From Oscheius sp. JU75 (taxonomy: Eukaryota > Nematoda > Chromadorea > Rhabditida > Rhabditidae): a stretch of DNA of 64,000 bases. Made by a program: the position numbers and the translations under genes. Numbering within the stretch: position 1 is the first letter of the stretch; every line of letters begins with the position of its first letter. The stretch spans positions 7,998,001 through 8,062,000 of the forward strand of contig JASJZC010000007.1 in assembly GCA_037178855.1 (NCBI GenBank), given 5' to 3'. Below, one piece after another: positions 23,523 to 34,235 of this stretch. Below the pieces are notes generated by a model. The model did no database searches. It worked only from the letters and a program-made list of their open reading frames with translations, and had not been told where the DNA came from.

Positions 23523-25504
23523 TCATGTTTTAATAAAATCGTGTATAAAAGAGTCCGATTCATAGGCATCAAGAAGATTGAACAGTTCCGTGTACTCTCG
23601 CATCATACTCACACTTTGCTGAAAGCTGAACTTTTACAAGGCCTATATCCAGAAGTGTCTTACAAAGGTCGCACAGTGAATCGTGTGAAGCTCTCCAAGC
23701 CTGACGGCATATCTAACCAGACCTTTTTCTCTGAAATATATTGCTTTGCAGATCAAACTAGGTCATACTCATAGTGAAACTCCAAAGCTTTATGTAGTTT
23801 TTCTCTCATCTGTTGACTGAGTTCATCGATTTTGGGACTGCTTTTTTCGTGATCTATAAGAGGCAGCTGCTCAAACAACCATTTAAAACAAACCAGGACC
23901 CCAAAGAATCAGACCGAGCAGGAAGGCGTACTCTTCATCGTCCAGGTCCATTTCTAAAAGAGGCTTGGTGATTGCGAAGCGTTGAGGTATGAAAATCTTT
24001 GGGAGTAGTCTAAACTGCTATTTTCCAGTAGAAATGAAAGTTGTTACTTGGCCATTTCCTGTTGAGAATGTTCTTTCATCGAGTCGGCAAAGAAATCTTT
24101 CATCCCGTTAGGAGTAATGTCAACATAACATGTCTCAGTGATTACGCATCTGACAGACACTTTCTGTTGTTTTTCAGAAGCCTTACATATTATCGTGTAG
24201 CTCTTTTGGCACCAATTTGGCCGTTCTGTAGTTATTGTCAAGTCCCCAGCAATGACAGACGAAGGATTTGAAGACGCGCCACTAAAAATAATCCTTCGAG
24301 CTTTTCGTTTTTCTCTTCAAAGTACTTTTTTCTCTTCTTTCCGCTACCCACGCACCCGTCGGCTAGACCGTCAAATAATTCTGGAACAAAAGCTTCTCAC
24401 GAGAACAAAGTTGTGGCATTTTGTAGTGATGCCATCCGATATTGAATCATTTTTGAACGAGCTTCTGGGATACCAAAGAAAGCTGGTGCATGAACATTAC
24501 AGAAAAAGTTTAGGATTAGTGAAGCTTCTACTATAAAAATCTTTAGAAGCAATGCCAAAATTATCGAGAAAACGGGCAATACAGATTGTCAATGTGTACA
24601 CTGTAAGTGATAAAAACCGAATATTGTCTTCTTTTCAAAGAAGTCTTCTTCTTTCACTGGTTTTACCTGTCTATGTGATTAGAAGAAGACAGCAATGAAC
24701 ATTTGACTGAAAATGCAACACTCACCTTTTCATCTGCGTCCAGTTCGTTAAACTCAGGAAAAGAGTTTAAGATAAAGTCTCCCATGGCTGGTATATGAGC
24801 TCGGAGATATAGAGAAACTTTGGCGAATGTGCCCATTGTGAAGCCCTTGACATTGAGAATCTCAGATTGCAACTTTTCCGAAAGTTACCTGAACAAGCGA
24901 GTGACTATTGCTAAAAATTGCACGGAAAGCATCTCCACTCATTGCAAGTTCAGTGGCTCTTCGAACCGAACAAAGCTTTCTAAAGGCTTACTATTACTGT
25001 AATATAAACTGTTTACGTGTATTCTTTGTGGATATGAGCTAACAAACTAGAGTCGACATCGGTTGGCACAGACTTTAACGGATTCACCTTCTTGAAAGCA
25101 TTCTGTATCTTGCTGGTAGATGGCAAAAATGGATCCGGCTTTGGTGGAATAGGATCCCGAACATCTAAGGCTCTGCTTAACGCATTTGAAATAGCCTACT
25201 TTCAGGCTTCATTCCAGATCTGAGGCATTTGGTCAATCGGCAACGTCTACATATAGACTTGATAGCTAAAGTTCCGGTCAAGTTGTCAGCCCTGGTCATA
25301 ACTCACACTTGCTCACCTCACAGCTGCCTCTTCCTTGTCTGCAGTGATAGTTTTTTGCCCCGGTGACTGAGCGTCTACTAAACAAGAATCATCATTCTTG
25401 TCTTCCAAAGGCACTCACAAGAAAGCAGCACATGCTCTGCAAGAATCGACACCAAAATGACTACCATCACTCTGATCAGAACAAATCAGACATTTTTTCC
25501 TCAT
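23523..25504 (-). CDS. Nuclear hormone receptor, nematode type
   Basis: A ligand-regulated transcription factor. The ATG at 25504 leads directly into the C4 zinc-finger domain: MRKKCLICSDQSDGSHFGVD, then SCRACAAFFRRSVTG (split by a short intron), AKNYHCRQGRGSC, then KSICRRCRLTKCLRSGMKPE. The P-box CRACAAF is the form found in the expanded nematode receptors. A hinge (VRDPIPPKPDPFLP) leads to the ligand-binding domain: SLYLRAHIPAMGDFILNSFP, EFNELDADEK, then PLLEMDLDDEEYAFLLGLIL (near 23960), ELSQQMREKLHKALEF, LVRYAVRLGELHTI, and a C-terminal helix MMREYTELFNLLDAYESDSF ending at 23523. All core cysteines are visible. The junction before KSICRRC and some LBD junctions (24.1-24.7 kb) are unresolved. 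It lies about 400 bases downstream of the gene at 25911-26917 on the same strand. Confidence 0.9.
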
Positions 25505-25910
25505 AGAGCTGTAAAACAGTTTGATAGTGATAGAAAGGAGTCAAACCCGATTGTTGAAGTTTCAGCGACCTCCAGGGAGACTTGCAACTCCATTTTGAAC
25601 TGAAGTTCCAAGAAATGAGTTTGATAAAGAGCGAGAAAGACAGTGTTTGTGCGCGACTGTGACGGAACAAGCAGGTTTAGTCGATAGGACACGATAAGAA
25701 GTGGAGTGAGGTTTGTAGTGGTAAGTTGTGGTATGTGTTTACTATGTATTTTTGAATTGGAGGTTATAAATAATGGCTTGAGGAGGAGAGGAGGAGGGAT
25801 TGGGAAGGTAAGATATAAAAAAAAACTTAGCATATGGAGATTATTGTCTGTGATTTTTGAGTGAGGTGGAAGAGATGTCCGACTGGAGCGCCACTTTCTT
25901 ACGGAATAAG
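25505..25910. other. Short gap between two same-strand genes
   Basis: About 400 bases separate the stop of the upstream - strand gene from the nuclear receptor start. TTTTACAG ends 4 bases before the receptor ATG. The spacing is compatible with an operon processed by trans-splicing, but also with a compact promoter. Confidence 0.4.
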
Positions 25911-26917
25911 CTAGGGGAACTTCCTTGAGAGCAAGAGTCTAAAAGTTTGAGCGAACTGATCTTTTCTTATCTTATCTCCAGCAGGAAGCTGAGCAGACTG
26001 CTCAGAGGTGGTCGCGTTTACCATGTATGTAGTAGGGCGGACATTCGACTGAAAATGAAAGATTTCAAAACGAAAAGTTTTCTTACGGATTGAACAGCAG
26101 TTAGGACATCAGAGTTAGGAGCTGACTCATCAATGGTACCTGAAGCAGGGCGATCTACCGTGCTTGAAGGAAATGAGTATGAAGGAAAAGCCTAGGCAGT
26201 GGCTTAGAATCGGTTTGAATCAAATGAAATACCTTCAACTGTCGCTTCTGCTGTACTACAGACTTTGAAATCTTCTTTCTGGGAGCCAGCGGCTCTTCGA
26301 GGATCTCAACATCGGTCCAGATCGATCTTCTGATTCATCGGCTTCAGAAGGAGTCTGGAAGCATCCTGGGAAGTCATCCCTACCATGCAAAGCTGCATAT
26401 ATTGCAGAATTGTTTCTGTCTGCCGGCGAAGCTGGCTGCTCTCGTGATGTCTGTGTTTGCTTGATCTACGTCTGCATTCGCGATGGCGACTGTAGCTTCG
26501 TGAGCGCGATCGAGAATGGCGATCGCCCGAAACGGATCGGTCAAGTCGTCTACTTCGAGAACAGGAACAGCGTTTTCCACCACGAGAACTTTCGTGGTAA
26601 CGAGACTCAATTGACTCCTTGGGCTTGCCTGATCGGGACTCCGTATCCTTATTCTCCACATCCCCCTCCTGTGATGGGACTGGCTCCCTCTGTTCTGGGG
26701 TTAGCTCCACAAATCCCTGACCGTTGTCCTCAGATGCTTTCTGGTCACTCTGCTGTTCGGCTCTCTTCAGGAAGGGCATCGACAATCTCGTCCTCGGTCT
26801 AAGAGTAGATGCTGAAAAGATGCCATTAAAAGGAAGTCAGAAAAAACAGAAACTCACATAGCAGAAATTCTTCTGTATGGATGGGCTACTTAGCCGATTC
26901 GAGACCGTTGCATCCAT
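25911..26917 (-). CDS. Unrecognised protein gene with an RS-rich internal frame; splicing unresolved
   Basis: The first exon (26917-26858) reads MDATVSNRLSSPSIQKNFCY and ends at a good GTGAGT donor; TTCACAG lies just upstream. Joining in phase to an acceptor CTCTTAG gives TEDEIVDALPEESRTAE. The 3' exons also join cleanly in one frame: TDVEILEEPLAPRKKISKSV, then AFPSYSFPSSTVDRPASG, then SNVRPTTYMVNATTSEQSAQ, and finally KDQFAQTFRLLLSRKFP and a stop at 25911. Between them, 26306-26785 holds a 159-codon frame rich in Arg-Ser (RHSRSRSRSYSRHRE), typical of splicing-factor RS regions, in a frame that fits neither flank. The RS stretch may be an alternative or retained exon, or the assembly may carry a frameshift. 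An intron of about 430 bases with a weak donor would skip it. Product and function are unknown. Confidence 0.55.
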
Positions 26918-26929
26918 GCTCGCTGTGAA
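26893..26929 (-). repeat. Left copy of a 37-base inverted repeat
   Basis: Read on the - strand, this copy runs from TTCACAG through CGAGC, an ATG (26917) and nine codons (M D A T V S N R L start). It pairs with 27075-27111, differing at one base. It forms the start of the gene at 25911-26917. Confidence 0.9.
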
Positions 26930-27074
26930 TCCACAAAGAAGAAGGCTGCTGCAACCACATGTTATGCCCCCTCTGCAAGACACACTTCTGCTATGCTTGC
27001 TACCGCCCTGTAAACTTTGAACAGTGGAAAGACATAATTTTAGAGCTCATCCGAGCAGGAGATTCATTCCCATG

Positions 27075-27111
27075 TTCACAGCGAGCATGGATGCAACGGT
27101 CTCGAGTCGGC
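27075..27111 (+). repeat. Right copy of a 37-base inverted repeat
   Basis: The + strand reads the same TTCACAG, CGAGC, ATG (27087) and codons M D A T V S S R as the left copy does on the - strand, with one mismatch. The copies are back to back, 145 bases apart, and similarity continues for a few bases into GGTAAGT here versus TAAGTAG in the left copy. Confidence 0.9.
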
Positions 27112-27112
27112 G
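27087..27112 (+). other. Candidate first coding exon (MDATVSSRR) on the + strand
   Basis: The ATG lies 5 bases after TTCACAG; 26 coding bases lead to a strong donor GG|TAAGT context (CGGCG|GTAAGT), leaving phase 2. A downstream partner is not proven; the potassium-channel gene at 29.4 kb is the next on this strand, but its first visible acceptor is in a different phase. It may be a dead duplicate of the divergent exon. Confidence 0.35.
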
Positions 27113-27620
27113 GTAAGTCAAATGTATTTGTCTCTCTCATATGGAAGAGAAGCATGGAAGCAAAGACCTCGTACCGGCGGCAATTTAATTTTCTTTGTCT
27201 TCAAGGTACATTTTACCTATCATCCTCGACTATCAACTAATTTCTGTTTTCAGCAGGGATTCTGCCTAGAATCAGTCCCGGCTTTGAAATTTAAACTGGA
27301 GCATGTCGTATCATTGTTTTGCTGGTAGTATGTATTGTTTAGTTAAACGAATGCAATGCAAGCGGCAGAGGTCAAGTGATAGAAATGGTAAAAATCTCTT
27401 GAAGAACATCAGCACAACTTAATTTTATCTAGATTAAGCTTTCCGTATACATCAGCTGACCAGTCATTGTCAGCTTTTCCTATGAAAGCAACACCTCTCA
27501 AGGAGATCCGGCTCCAGTTTCCATTCAATTAGTAGGAGGAGAGGATGCGTTCATTTCTTCTCCGTCTTCCATGGCAGCCAGCTATCTGAGTCAACAAAAA
27601 TTTCAGAAGCCGGAGCCAAT

Positions 27621-27658
27621 ATGGCGGCACAGAATCATTCAGGAGGCGACGGCAGAGA
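27621..27658 (+). other. Candidate first coding exon (MAAQNHSGGDGR) on the + strand
   Basis: AATTTCAG ends 14 bases upstream of an ATG; 38 coding bases end in GGCAGAGA|GTAAGT, a consensus donor, phase 2. It may be the 5' exon of the potassium channel gene, but joining to the TTTTAG acceptor near 29431 does not keep frame; an unseen exon or a different acceptor would be needed. A 14-base poly-C run follows at 27684-27697. Confidence 0.35.
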
Positions 27659-27699
27659 GTAAGTCACGGAAATAAGGCAATGACCCCCCCCCCCCCCAT

Positions 27700-29430
27700 G
27701 TCAAAGCAGTCATGTTTTACAAGTACATTTGGGGAGACAAACCAAATTAGTTCGGGACTTGGACGCGAAATCCATTCCCGAGGCTACACATGAGCACTTT
27801 ATTTGGTTCCATTAGTTCACACTCGTCCCCCCTTTTGCTAGTCGTTTTGAGCATATGTTACAAGCTTTTTTAGTGTCAAATAATTGCTTTTTTTTCTAAA
27901 ACCCAAATACGGTGCACGAGAGCTTTGCCCAGACTTTAAAACTTTGAATGACAGGACAATAGATCCTCTCTCGTAGCCTCTTTCATGTTCTGACCCAAAA
28001 GATTTTTGAGTAATCGACCGTTTTGGGTTTCTGAAAATCCATTTTGTTTTTGCGATAGTTCTGCTAAAACAAATAAGTACCTTGTACTCTCAAGCAATTA
28101 CTTTCTAACTGCCAATACAGCACTGTTTCGTTTTTTATTCGTGTTCTTAGTATCTCAGTAGCAAGACTACTTCATTATTTTTTGGTCACGACAACCAGAT
28201 GTCGCCTTTCCTGTATGGTATCAGTTAAGCCGATTTGGATAGACATCTCTTTTTTTAACTTTTCCTTCTTTTATATGCTTAGAATGAAGTATTACGAAGA
28301 ACTTGTTTGTACTCTACTTTTAACTACTTTTTACTATTTCATAAAGCTAAACATACGCAAAACCGATTGTTTAGATCGTTTTGGATTGAACCTAATTTGT
28401 GAGAATAACCTCTAACTCGGAGAACAACTCAAGCTGACTTCCTTTTGCGTCATGGCAGAAGTTTTCCAGAATGGCTTGTCATTTAAACAACACCTTTTGA
28501 CGAACATGCATACTTGAAGACGGGGTTCCCCAAAGCACTGATTTTCAACTTTGAACGCTGAAACAAAGACGTCTATTTCTTCATTTGAGTGTAATGTTCG
28601 CATGGTTCTCATAAGGAAATCTCATCTAGGGGACATTTCCTTCAGACATCGATGTTCTCGAACCTCTTTCGAGAAGTTTATTCAAGTTCGTCAATGCAGA
28701 GTCATTTACGTTCTTAGCATTCAAACTTATTTTAGTGTCCACCAAAAGCAGCGAGACTGGGGCTCCCACGCAGAGGCGCAGCTTACAATATTTCGTGTGA
28801 AATATAGACTTATCCAAACATTGGCCCAGTGTCCATTTATTGTGCCTTAAGCGACCATGCATCAACAATTACTTGTTATTATTAAGAAGAAAACATGTGA
28901 GTTGAAAATCTTACAACTTTTTGTAAAGACCAATAACCTCGACTCTGGTTGTTTCATTCACCGAATGGCATTTATCCTGTAGAAGCTAGTGGGGGCCGAT
29001 GAAGCGTAAGACAGGAATTTACACCTCGTTGACTTCCTTCTTACACCCAATAGGTCTTGAAGCTTGTTCAATAAATAAGAGCCAGACAAACACTAATATT
29101 TCATTTGTAGGGGGCTCCTTCCGTGTTCCGCAATCCTTGCTTTAGGCTGTCCACTGACAAATGGCTCCCATCTACGTGAACTAAAACCACGTTGACGCTA
29201 CTCACCCCCGTTTTTTTAATATTACGCCCTTCTTACTCGGGAACGTAGTCAAAGTACTGCTAACAATAAGATCTTCCACTTCTTTTTAACCGCCCGAACA
29301 TATCATTAACATTTTTCCTTTGTAACACCTACTGGATGCGTTAATTTGAGTCTAGAACAAGCCTACACCTCTCAGAACCAATGAACCTACTGCTAAGCAG
29401 ATTTTTGCTGACACAAATAATCGTCCGATT
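27700..29430. other. Upstream region or long intron of the potassium channel gene
   Basis: AT-rich sequence with no convincing exon, repeat or RNA gene. Open frames such as 28551-28850 lack motif or splice context. If the 27621 exon belongs to the channel, this is its first intron. Confidence 0.35.
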
Positions 29431-29448
29431 TTAGTGTCAAGGCTATAT

Positions 29449-31704
29449 ATGAAATTGAAAAGCATAATCAACATCGCATTCTGGCACATTGCTCTCTACT
29501 GTTTTGTCATAGTTTATGTTATTGCCGGTGGCTATGCCTTCCATCACTGGGAAGGCCGCTTCGAGGACCATCTGCATCAGCACCAGAGGTACTGTTCTAA
29601 AACTTTGTCACTTGCATGTTTCAGGGCTGCAATAATAAATATTCGAGAGAATGTGCTCAATAGGTTGATGGATTGCACCAAACGAGAAGAAATCGACCGC
29701 GAACTGGTCTACTTCTTGAAAAACATATCAGTTCTGAATGTGACTTTAGAAAATTACTTTATCTACAACGACCCCTTACAGGTAAGAACCTAAACGGTTT
29801 TAACCCCAGTTCCAGAATGTCCCAAAGCGGTGGACGATAGAAAGTAGCATTCTCTTTTCCTTCACTATTCTTACAACTATCGGGTATGGAAATGTCGTGC
29901 CTATGACAGAAAACTGCAAGATATTCACTATGGCATACGGGGCTCTAGGAATTCCTCTCTTCCTTATTACTATTGCTGATCTGGGAAAGTTTACCAAAAC
30001 TGGTAGGCTTTTTACGTGGTGTTATAACTGTTTTAGCAATCATGTGGTGCATCACTCAAATCTGTCCAAAAGCTTTGAAGAAACAAGGTGATCGGAGCAT
30101 TATCAGAGAAATGGGAGAGGTAAGACGACAAACTTTCTTTGAAATGGAGCATTCAGGTTCTGCTCGTCACAGGCCTTTTGCTCATATTCATTGTCATTGG
30201 CTCCGCACTTCTACCAATGTGGGAAACACAGCTATCGTACTTTGACAGTGTGTATTTCTCCTATATGTAAGTCTGCTTTCCACGTATTTTTGAGGACAGC
30301 GAACATGATAAAGATGAAACATTTTTGATTACAGTAATAAGGAAGAAAAAACATTGATCTGAAGCAACCATGTAAAAAAACTGTCGTTTCTTTTTTTCTA
30401 AAAGGGACACCTGAGACAAACTGGCCCAATGTAATTCATGAAGCGGCTCAAGAAGTCCCACATTGTTTCAAAAACTTGAAAAGGAACAAGTCAAAGTGGC
30501 CCATGACCAAGCGTGTCTTGTAAGCAGAAAACAAATTCTACCCTACGCAAGTTTTTTTTCTCCTATTTACATGCAGATACTGGACATTTTGGTCTATTTA
30601 CACATGCCAAAGATTATGGTTGTGAGTTGACAGAGTTTCAAAAAAAACTTTTGGTGGTAACAATGGTAAATTATGGGGAAAACGTAACAAACAAGTAATA
30701 GAAAACCATTGGCATTATGATGTTCTTGTAACGGCTGAAGATAAGTTTTGAAGGTTCAAAATGTCAAAAATCGTAACCATTTGTCATCTTTTATCGAACA
30801 CATGTTCCGGACCGTTTCCGGTCGGTAGAATACCGCAGCCTCCCTATATAACCCCTTGAGGATCGTGACGGGATGGTACGGCGGCGAGCGCAATATCTCT
30901 CTGCTGGAATTGGAGGCAGCAAATGAATTTGGTGCTGCGCGCAAATGGTCGGCCGGCATTATAGCCCTGCTATTCACTATAAAAGCGAACAGTATGCTCT
31001 CTTTACAATCAACTGCCTTCCAGGAGTCTGACGACTATTGGCCTCGGCGACATCGTGCCCAGGTATTATCTTCAACTGTAATAATAACAGCCTTTTTAGA
31101 CGAATGGACTTTCTTCTCCCGACCCTTATTTACATCACTGTTGGTCTTTGGCTAACCACAGCACTCGTCGAGCAGCTAGTGGACGTATTCAGAATAGTTC
31201 ACTATGCTGGGAGAAAAATCACTCAATACAAAGATGCAAGTTCTCGCTTTTTATTGCATTCAACACAACTTTCAGTTGACAGTCTGGTTGGGAAATCAGA
31301 AATTGACAGTTGGTGGGCTGATCACTACTGTTTGTCGACGTGTAGGCATGTCTGACGCCATGATCAGTATGTTTTCATTTTGAATGGATAATGTTTTTGT
31401 AGATACTGTCAACTGGGACAGAGTCGTGATGCAGGCCATGTCCGGCAAGGCTCCAACAGCAATTCCCGTATTTCCTTGGCATTTATCCGAGTTCTACGAC
31501 CATGATCCTCCATTAATTGACCTCAGTATCGATCTGGATCAGCAGGAAGTATAATCTTTTGAGGTGTAATTAAGCGCTGATTTTTTATAGGCCCAGGGAT
31601 CCTTCTATTGTTCACGGCCGCCTCGGCGAAGGGATAGTCAGCTGAGTGCACCGACAATCAATTGGAAGCGACGGTTGGAAGAAGATCTCCTGGAAGACAT
31701 CTAA
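29449..31704 (+). CDS. Two-pore-domain potassium channel (K2P/TWK type), start provisional
   Basis: A leak potassium channel subunit: two pore loops per chain, dimeric in the plasma membrane. Helix 1 is IAFWHIALYCFVIVYVIAGG followed by YAFHHWE. A long extracellular cap with glycosylation sites (LKNISVLNVTLEN) leads to pore 1, TILTTIGYGNVVP (filter codons at 29873-29893). Helix 2 is YGALGIPLFLITIADLGKF, helix 3 LLVTGLLLIFIVIGSALLPM, pore 2 SLTTIGLGDIVP (from about 31025), helix 4 LLPTLIYITVGLWLTTALVE. The C-terminal tail ends INWKRRLEEDLLEDI at 31704. An intron of about 760 bases (30265-31023) interrupts the codon just before pore 2. ATG 29449 is the first in frame, but a 5' exon may exist. 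A displaced copy of the terminal exon lies at 31984-32097. Confidence 0.9.
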
Positions 31705-31960
31705 ACTTTTCGCTTATGCCCTTCTTATCACTTTAGTCAAAATGAATTTTGCCACACGTAGCTTGAAAGCAAAAAGGAAGCAGTTAAGCGTTTGGCCCTC
31801 TGATGGTATAGGAAACCAAGTCAATTTAGCGCACAAATGTGAGAGCCTAAGACTATCCACATTTGCTAAAACTTGGCCTCTAGCTACAACTCTATTAGTG
31901 ATATCATGTCCAGGTAATGCTTAGAAGGATAGTCTCTCTCGAGATGTAATGAAGAGCTGC

Positions 31961-32005
31961 CACAATAGAAAGAACCCTTAAAAGCTAAGGGTTCCTTCTA
32001 TTGTG
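31961..32005. repeat. 19-bp foldback hairpin at the border of the duplicated exon
   Basis: CACAATAGAAAGAACCCTT (31961-31979) pairs with AAGGGTTCCTTCTATTGTG (31987-32005) with one mismatch and a 7-base loop. The right arm is the start of the copied terminal exon, so the left arm is an inverted copy of that exon start. Confidence 0.9.
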
Positions 32006-32097
32006 CTCGGCCACCTCAGCGAAGGGATGATCAGCTGGGTGCACAGACAATCAATTGGAAACGACGGTTAGAAGAAAACCTTCTGGAAGGCATCTAA
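31984..32097 (+). pseudogene. Second copy of the K2P channel's terminal coding exon
   Basis: From 31990 the frame GSFYCARPPQRRDDQLG then AQTINWKRRLEENLLEGI and a TAA matches the true terminal exon (31597-31704) without gaps: 93 of 108 bases and 28 of 35 residues agree by direct comparison. Five codons differ silently and seven change the residue. Similarity continues about 50 bases past the stop and upstream through GCTAAG versus GCCCAG. The original TATAG acceptor is replaced here by AAAA, so splicing into this copy looks disabled unless a cryptic acceptor is used. Called a pseudo-exon; an alternative last exon is the other possibility. Confidence 0.7.
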
Positions 32098-32573
32098 ACG
32101 TTTCTCTTATATTCTTATCACTTCAGTCAAGTTAATTCTGCCCCATTCTCACATTTTCCCGCCATTTTCGGGAGTGAGACCGGCTGATGAGTGTTTTCAG
32201 ATAAGAGAGTCTATTATTCGGTGCGTTCTACATCTGCAGACAGCGTTCCATCTGTTGGGGCTATTTGCGCGCCATCGCAGCGCATTTAAACAAGGGGGAT
32301 GCTACCTGGGCTCCTGCCCTTGTGGCGCTTGTTTTTGCGTTCGTCATCCGGCCCTCCTCCTCTATGATGACAGACATCCATGCCATCTGCGGTCACACAA
32401 AAGCGGCATGCACCCTTTTTTGCCCTCTTGCTACAATCCTCTCTCCCACAGAATAATTTAAATTGATTCTTTGCAACTCATTAACTTTTTTAGAGGGCGG
32501 GACCTAATAAATTGGGATGGTAATTTCCGCTGCTCATCTCTTTTCTTTTTCCTGCACCTCACTACCTTTGCAG
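32098..32573. other. Short spacer
   Basis: It holds the 3' flank of the duplicated exon and the promoter side of the next + gene. No further gene is seen. Confidence 0.35.
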
Positions 32574-34235
32574 ATGCGCTTTGTAGACGACACAGAACTA
32601 ACGGTCTTCTTATGGAGACACGTATCTCCCACCCTAGATATGAGAAAACTGGTCCTGGAAGCCAACGACATTTCGACAACTCGACTCGAGGAGGTTTTTT
32701 TCAGTGGTTTCACCTGTTTGAACCAAGTTTCAGCTAGTACTTGAGGCAAATACATGGCGTTTTTCTGAGACTGACCTTGCCGCTGCCTTCGAAAAGCTGT
32801 CCAAAAACGTGGAAAGCTTGCAAAATATTGACATATTCTCATTTTAGGAGGATCTATTGGAAAAGTTGAAGAAGGTGAACTTTGTTGTGGAAAATGAACG
32901 AGAGCGAGAGTTCGTTGACGAGTATTTTGAACTGAATGTAACCGTAGATAGTGGTAAAACACTGGCTGACAATTTGGTAAGTGTTTTTAAGATGCCCGTT
33001 ATGATAAATTCAGATACAGCCAATGTGTCTCCTAGCTTCAATTGTATCAATAGCCATCTATCCCAAGGACATTTTCTCCACATCGTTTCTGCTATCTGCT
33101 CTCTGTCCCGCTGTGTTGCCGGCTTTGAAGCGGATATCCGCCTCAAAAAAACTCAACCTTGCTCAAGTAAGCACAATTAGGTTTGTTTTTAGAATCTATA
33201 CTTTAGGCCTTGGTTTCTTATGTTCAAAAAGCCGTGATAGACAACAACGCTGGAGAAGATCCTGTCATGAAAGACAACATCTACTTTTTGAAGAATCTGC
33301 TCAAAACAATCGAGGACATCCATGACAAGTTTGATGAGACCAAAAATACCAGAATGGCATTACGAGCAGCTTTTGAAGTTGCCAAGAAGTTTTTGATTCT
33401 GTGCGAGACTGGAGGAAACGTAAGTGCAATCCTGTTCTTTTTTCAAAATCATGCTTTAGCTGAGTCCTGCCCTACAGGAAGTCTACCAAATTATTGACAT
33501 CGTCGTTGAAAATTATGCGGAAATTCAAGCAGTTGCTCCAAATCTACAGCAGGGCAAGCCCTCTTTCTTCAATGAAATCGAAAGAGTCTGTCAATCGGTT
33601 GTAGATAGACTTACAATCGTAGCTCCGTTCACAAATCTAACGTCGTTTTCACCAAATCTCAGGTAAAAGTCCCGAATGGCCCACTAAACTATGTTTTAGA
33701 ACACCTGTAGCGAAAATACAGACTCCCAGCCGAACATTTGGAGTACCCGTTATTGGCACGACTCCGACCATCAAAACGCCCAGTACAAGGGTCTGTACTT
33801 TCATAAAGTAAGCTCATTTTGCAAAGTTTACCTCCTAATAACAGAACTAGTTGTTACGGGCGAGAACTTGTCTGGCTAGCGAGACGATACGGCAAAGAGA
33901 GAATAAAGTTGATATGTCAACCGCTCAACCACCACAGCTTTTGATCCTTGGCTCTTTGAAGGACTTATAATTGAATTGATGTTTTTAGTAACAACACCCC
34001 GACACCCATCCGGAAACCAGTCCCAGCATTACAAGATTTGTTGGATGCTGATAAGGAGAACATCGACCCGAATGCTGGTGTTTTTATTATGGGAAATGAA
34101 ACAGAAAAAGACTCTGCAACACCAGCCCGTCCGAAGAAAGAAAAAGGACTTCGCGTGCGGAAGAGCCTGCCCAACTCCAGTCAAGCAAAACGTGCCCCAA
34201 CTCAACGGAGCATTATAGCCTTCTTCAAGCAGTAA
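32574..34235 (+). CDS. Unrecognised protein ending in a PCNA-interaction (PIP) box
   Basis: CTTTGCAG directly precedes the ATG at 32574 (MRFVDDTELTVFLWRHVSPT). Exons join in one frame to about 430 residues. The N-terminal half is helical (LVLEANTWRFSETDLAAAFE, EDLLEKLKKVNFVVENERER); the middle looks like an alpha-solenoid (CLLASIVSIAIYPKDIF, FLLSALCPAVLPALKRISA, IYFLKNLLKTIEDIHDKFDE, RAAFEVAKKFLILCETGG, EVYQIIDIVVENYAEIQ). The last 120 residues are disordered, Pro/Thr/Lys-rich (TPTPIRKPVPALQDLLDADK, ENIDPN) and finish QRSIIAFFKQ: Q-x-x-I-x-x-F-F is a consensus PIP box at the extreme C-terminus. PIP boxes bind the sliding clamp PCNA, so a DNA replication or repair role is a reasonable inference; the family itself I do not recognise. 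An intron of 42 bases, inferred after SKN (near 32800), is provisional. It is convergent with the carrier gene. Confidence 0.78.

Noticed and set aside
26410..26802. 130-codon + strand frame
   Set aside because: Shadow of the RS-rich frame on the - strand; no motif of its own.
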